64,000 nucleotides of DNA. It comes from Anaerolineae bacterium. GTDB taxonomy: Bacteria; Chloroflexota; Anaerolineae; Aggregatilineales; Phototrophicaceae. The notes beneath the pieces are model-generated. The model searched no databases and was not told the DNA's origin. It saw nothing but the letters and a program-made list of their open reading frames with translations. Location of the stretch: positions 1 to 64,000 of the forward strand of contig JANWYT010000032.1 of assembly GCA_025055175.1 (NCBI GenBank), in the 5' to 3' direction. Shown here piece after piece: positions 61,101 through 64,000 of this stretch; the stretch's first letter is position 1; every line of letters starts with the position of its first letter. The translations under genes and the position numbers were made by a program.

Positions 61101-61982
61101 TTACGGCTCGGCGAAAAAATCAATCAGGTGGCGATTGACGGCTTCGGCTTCGTCGTGCTGAAGCCAGTGAGTAGCGTTGGGGAAGGTGACGGCGCGTCCT
61201 ATGGCACAGTGGGCTAGGCTTGGCTCAATCAGCGCTTTCTCAATGAATTGATCGCGTTCACCCCACAGGATCAGCACAGGCATGGGCAGCTTGCGCTTAG
61301 CGCGCGCGATATCGCCAGCTTCGCCAGTCACGTTTGGCGGATAGCGGAACATGGCTCTGTACCAGTGAATCATGCTGCGCATGGCATTAGGGCGCGCCCA
61401 GGCTTCCTGGTAGCGCGCGATGTCCTCATCGCTGAAGGTGGTGGGCAGGCCGCTGCTGCGCACCATGCGTGTGGCGACAGCTGCGTTGCCCAACGTCGCC
61501 AACCATTCGGGAAGCCACGGAACTTGGAAGTAGAAGATATACCACGATTTGAGCAGCTGGCGCAGGTTGCCTTTGCGCACAGCGCGGGCCATCGCCGTTG
61601 GGTAAGGGACGTTGAGGATGGCCAGCTTCTTGACGCGCTGCGGATGAACAGTGGCTGTCCACCAGGCGACTGCTGCGCCCCAGTCGTGGCCTGCCAAGAA
61701 GAAGCGCTCGTGACCGAGGGCGCTAGCTAGGCCGACGACATCCGCCGCCAGATTGTTCAGATTGTAATCGGCGATATGAGGCGGCTTGTCGCTAAGGTTG
61801 TAGCCGCGCTGGTCAGGGACGACGACGCGGTAGCCTGCGGCTGCCAGCGCAGGCATCTGCTTGTGCCAGCCGTACCAAAATTCTGGGAAGCCGTGCAGCA
61901 AGATGATGGGTGGGCCGTCCTGTGGCCCGTCCAGCACGACGTGTAGCGTGACGCCGTTCGTCTCGATGAAGCGTTCTTCCAT
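61101..61982 (-). CDS. Epoxide-hydrolase-like alpha/beta hydrolase
   Basis: The 293-residue enzyme has the alpha/beta hydrolase core with oxyanion motif ILLHGFPEFWYGW, nucleophile Asp in FLAGHDWGAAVAWW, the acid Asp in LILWGERDQFI and the catalytic His in NATHWLQHDEAEAV. HGFPEFWY and GHDWGA are typical of soluble epoxide hydrolases; haloalkane dehalogenase is an alternative. It acts in the cytoplasm on an unknown substrate. It lies downstream of tRNA-Gln on the same strand. Confidence 0.87.
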   Translation of the reverse strand: MEERFIETNGVTLHVVLDGPQDGPPIILLHGFPEFWYGWHKQMPALAAAGYRVVVPDQRGYNLSDKPPHIADYNLNNLAADVVGLASALGHERFFLAGHDWGAAVAWWTATVHPQRVKKLAILNVPYPTAMARAVRKGNLRQLLKSWYIFYFQVPWLPEWLATLGNAAVATRMVRSSGLPTTFSDEDIARYQEAWARPNAMRSMIHWYRAMFRYPPNVTGEAGDIARAKRKLPMPVLILWGERDQFIEKALIEPSLAHCAIGRAVTFPNATHWLQHDEAEAVNRHLIDFFAEP

Positions 61983-62111
61983 CGCAAGTGCCTTTGTGTG
62001 TCGTTATCGTCGAGGATAGCACGACACAGGCTAAACGTCTGCTCGAAGATAAACAAGTCCTGCGAGTTCATCGAGGCAGCGAGCAAAACGTCACTAGGCT
62101 CATGTGTGCTG

Positions 62112-62183
62112 CTGGGAAGGCTGGACTCGAACCAACAACCTTGTGCTCCAAAGGCACCTGCTCTGCCATTAAGCTACTTCCCA
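62112..62183 (-). tRNA. tRNA-Gln (anticodon UUG)
   Basis: The 72-base minus-strand cloverleaf has acceptor TGGGAAG/CTTCCCA, a D arm GCTT/GAGC, an anticodon loop CTTTGGA (UUG read as Gln), variable AGGTT, and T arm GTTGG-TTCGAGT-CCAGC, discriminator G. U1-A72 is typical for tRNA-Gln. The outer pair of the anticodon stem (27-43) is G-A. CCA is not encoded (GCA follows). Confidence 0.92.
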
Positions 62184-62195
62184 ATCGGCAACCAT

Positions 62196-62223
62196 ATTAT
62201 AGTACGAAAGAGACTTTTTTCAA
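62196..62223 (-). promoter_or_regulatory. tRNA-Gln promoter
   Basis: On the minus strand TTGAAA (62223-62218), 16-base spacer, TATAAT (62201-62196), 13 bases before the mature tRNA 5' end. Confidence 0.85.
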
Positions 62224-62410
62224 GATTCTGAAAGAGTTCAGAAAGGATCATCGAATGCTACGCTCGCCTAGACGTGTACTGCCTCTGTGAGAGACAAGAT
62301 GTTTAGAGGCTGTGGATAACTTTGCATCACCTCATAACTCTTGCATTTTGTTAGCTAAAGTAAGAACTTATATGCTATTTTACTTAACTATTTTAAAAAA
62401 AGCAAAATGA

Positions 62411-62439
62411 TTGACAGATTTCGGATATGCTCTTATAGT
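62411..62439 (+). promoter_or_regulatory. Strong sigma70-type promoter of the secreted-protein gene
   Basis: TTGACA (62411-62416), 17-base spacer, TATAGT (62434-62439), in an AT-rich stretch. About 38 bases then lead to the ATG at 62478. The rest of the gap 62184-62477 shows only the divergent tRNA promoter. Confidence 0.85.
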
Positions 62440-62477
62440 ATTTTCGTGCGTATCTTACATCACAAGGAGAATATCTC

Positions 62478-63554
62478 ATGAAGTTGCGCATTTTTGCTCT
62501 GCTGAGCGTCCTCTCGTTGGCCACCGTGGCTTCCGTCAGCCAGGCTCAAGTCCCTTGTGTCGGCCTCACTGCTGAACAGTGTGCTTCAATCAATCAAGCC
62601 ACCAATGACGCGATGGGAGCAGCACAGCCCTTCGCCCAGGGCGCGATGGCTGCCCCGTTGGGCCAAGCCCAAATAAACACCTGCTTTGGTCTCCCTGCTC
62701 CTGACTGCGCACTGGTCACCGAAGCAACAGTCAACACGCTGGCCAGCGCCATGTCCTTCGCCCAAGATTGGACAATCGACTTCAGTGTCAATGGCGTCCC
62801 TGGCAGTGGGCCAGTCACCTTCAACGTTGTCGGCAGTGGGCCAGTTGTGATTGACATGAGCAACCCAAACGTGCCTCTCAAGTTCGACCAGACGATGAAC
62901 GTCCGCTTCAGCGACGGCACGAACAGTGGCAGTGGCCCCGTCCAGGCTCGCATCGTCGATGGCATTATGTACATCGATTTCGGTCAGGGCTGGCGGAGCA
63001 TCGACTTGATGGAGGCAGCCAACAATCCCGATGCTGCTGGCCAACTGCCCATCAACCCTGAAGACTTGATGAGCGGTGAAATCCCTGGGCTAGATGCGCT
63101 GGGCGACGTGCTGCCTACTATAGCGGGCTTGCTGGAGACGCCTGGCTTCTTGAGCTATACGCGCAGCGGCGCCGACTTCACCTTCGTTGCTGATCTAGGG
63201 GCGCTCTTCAAAGACCCCAACTTCAGCAGCAGCCTCATGGGCCTGAGCGCGGGCTTGGGCGAGGAAGCTCAACAGGTTACGGGTGTTCTGATGTTCCTGC
63301 CCATGCTGTTGAACGAGGGCAAGATCACGGTCGTGCAGACGGTAGACGAAGGTGCGAAGCTGGTCACGGGTTTGCAGTTCTTGGTCAACGCCAGCATTAA
63401 CGCGGGTATGCTAGGCGGCGACTCGTCGGCTGCCCCCATCGTTGTCGATCTGAAGTTCACGGTCAAGCTGAGCCGTATCAACGAGAGCTTCGATATTGTC
63501 GCTCCTGAAGGCGCGACCCCGCTCGATCTGCAACAACTGCCGCTAGGCGGCTAA
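62478..63554 (+). CDS. Secreted protein of unknown function
   Basis: The 358-residue protein has a signal peptide (residues 1-23, SVSQAQ) and AAGGAGA 7 bases before the ATG, behind a strong promoter, so it should be well expressed. Two related Cys-containing N-terminal segments are seen, CVGLTAEQCASINQATNDAM and CFGLPAPDCALVTEATVNTL, an internal repeat of the form C-x-G-L-x-A-x-x-C. A beta-rich region follows with repeated GSGPV boxes, then a helical and a beta part. No lipobox or membrane anchor. I do not recognise the family. Confidence 0.82.
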   Translation: MKLRIFALLSVLSLATVASVSQAQVPCVGLTAEQCASINQATNDAMGAAQPFAQGAMAAPLGQAQINTCFGLPAPDCALVTEATVNTLASAMSFAQDWTIDFSVNGVPGSGPVTFNVVGSGPVVIDMSNPNVPLKFDQTMNVRFSDGTNSGSGPVQARIVDGIMYIDFGQGWRSIDLMEAANNPDAAGQLPINPEDLMSGEIPGLDALGDVLPTIAGLLETPGFLSYTRSGADFTFVADLGALFKDPNFSSSLMGLSAGLGEEAQQVTGVLMFLPMLLNEGKITVVQTVDEGAKLVTGLQFLVNASINAGMLGGDSSAAPIVVDLKFTVKLSRINESFDIVAPEGATPLDLQQLPLGG

Positions 63555-63582
63555 GTAAGCGCTTGTGCGCGATCGTCATCAA

Positions 63583-63612
63583 GAGGGTGGCCCTGCTGAA
63601 GGAGCCGCCCTC
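63583..63612 (+). terminator. Probable terminator after the secreted-protein gene
   Basis: GAGGGTGGC (63583-63591) and GCCGCCCTC (63604-63612) form a 9-bp stem with one wobble pair and a 12-base loop; only a weak T-rich tail follows. Confidence 0.6.
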
Positions 63613-63620
63613 TCATGATT

Positions 63621-63980
63621 CTAAGGTCTGTCGCGCCACACAGGCTCCGGCGTTAAATTGTCGGTGGGACGTTCACCGGGGTCATCTAGGCCCTGGCTGA
63701 CTAGACTCATCAACGGCTCAACGGTCATATCGGCTTCGCAGAGGATTTGACAGGACAGGCGCACGCTGCCCAGCAAGCCGCGCTCGCTGAGCTTGTCGTA
63801 CTCTGCCTGCGTCATCTTGTGCGGTTCACCCTCTAGAAAAGAGACGCGGCAAGTGGTGCAGCGGGCGTAGCCGCCGCAGCGGTGCAGAATGTCGATGTTG
63901 TGGTCGCGTAGCACCAGCGTGAGGCGAGCGCCTTGTGGCGCTTCAAACTGGCGACCATCTTTCAAGCGGACGATGGGCAT
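63621..63980 (-). CDS. [2Fe-2S] ferredoxin-type protein
   Basis: The 119-residue protein has the plant/adrenodoxin-type [2Fe-2S] fold, with ligands in HRCGGYARCTTCRV (Cys35, Cys41, Cys44) and RLSCQILC (Cys77; Cys81 is extra). It transfers electrons in the cytoplasm; the partner is unknown. The C-terminal 30 residues (DDPGERPTDNLTPEP) look disordered. It starts close to the window edge with GGGGAG upstream. Confidence 0.9.
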   Translation of the reverse strand: MPIVRLKDGRQFEAPQGARLTLVLRDHNIDILHRCGGYARCTTCRVSFLEGEPHKMTQAEYDKLSERGLLGSVRLSCQILCEADMTVEPLMSLVSQGLDDPGERPTDNLTPEPVWRDRP

Positions 63981-64000
63981 AAGACAGACACTCCCCGAAA

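Noticed and set aside
62108..62187. Plus-strand tRNA with CCA-containing anticodon loop (Trp)
   Set aside because: The T-arm GGTTCGA and correct acceptor/discriminator order are on the minus strand, giving tRNA-Gln UUG.
1..64000. CRISPR array, insertion sequences, prophage, rRNA, integron or replication origin
   Set aside because: No regularly spaced direct repeats, transposase, integrase, phage structural genes, rRNA or DnaA-box clusters were recognised.

Overview
The window looks like a chromosomal segment of a free-living bacterium of the phylum Chloroflexota, probably Anaerolineae-like. The lineage is an inference from gene content: a carrier-protein (LysW) lysine pathway, long acidic TPR proteins rich in Pro-x-Trp-Leu motifs, class III cyclase/ATPase/TPR signalling proteins, and many secreted proteins with a plain SAQ-type signal peptide. 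Gene density is high, intergenic gaps are short, and many genes overlap by ATGA. I found no insertion sequence, prophage, CRISPR array or rRNA. One tRNA (Gln, UUG) is present.

Layout. 1-150: tail of a Uma2-family gene. 145-1990 (-): kynB and a kynureninase-like gene. 2093-10141 (-): lysine operon lysW-X-Y-Z-J-K-homocitrate synthase-lysT-lysU, preceded at 10214-10347 by a leader with an 18-residue peptide containing four Lys codons, an antiterminator and an intrinsic terminator. 10663-16626 (+): two giant acidic proteins carrying arrays of Trp-Leu/Met motifs. 16684-17592 (+): AEC-type permease. 17659-22558 (-): mreC-mreD-PBP2 and an unknown polytopic membrane protein. 22768-27663 (+): cyclase/ATPase/TPR regulator and a zinc-ribbon protein. 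27751-30980 (+): ThDP enzyme and malQ.

31152-40003 (+): phosphonate region, phnC-E-D (transport) then phnG-H-I-J-K-L-M (C-P lyase). 40098-52502 (-): about 12.4 kb nucleoside-type operon read toward the phn genes: BmpA-like binding protein, double ABC ATPase, two permeases, ADP-ribosylglycohydrolase, PfkB kinase, YjbQ, two nucleoside hydrolases, SIS protein, second PfkB kinase. 52789-54354 (+): divergent secreted alkaline-phosphatase-like protein. 54634-63980: KimA-like transporter, DoxX-like protein, metal P-type ATPase, small genes, pdxT, epoxide-hydrolase-like enzyme, tRNA-Gln, a secreted unknown and a [2Fe-2S] ferredoxin.

The strongest observations are three. (1) PhnJ has kept the family fold and the radical glycine, but all four cysteines that bind the cluster and form the thiyl radical are replaced in register (A248, R251, L273, A279). 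(2) The lysine operon leader has every part of a ribosome-mediated attenuator. (3) The nucleoside operon combines unusual enzymes, and one of its permeases carries a PPC-like beta domain inserted in an extracytoplasmic loop. How the regions work together is partly inference: the secreted phosphatase-like protein and nucleoside operon could scavenge nucleotides, while the convergent C-P lyase operon uses ATP and yields ribose phosphates, but phnN and phnP are not in this window.
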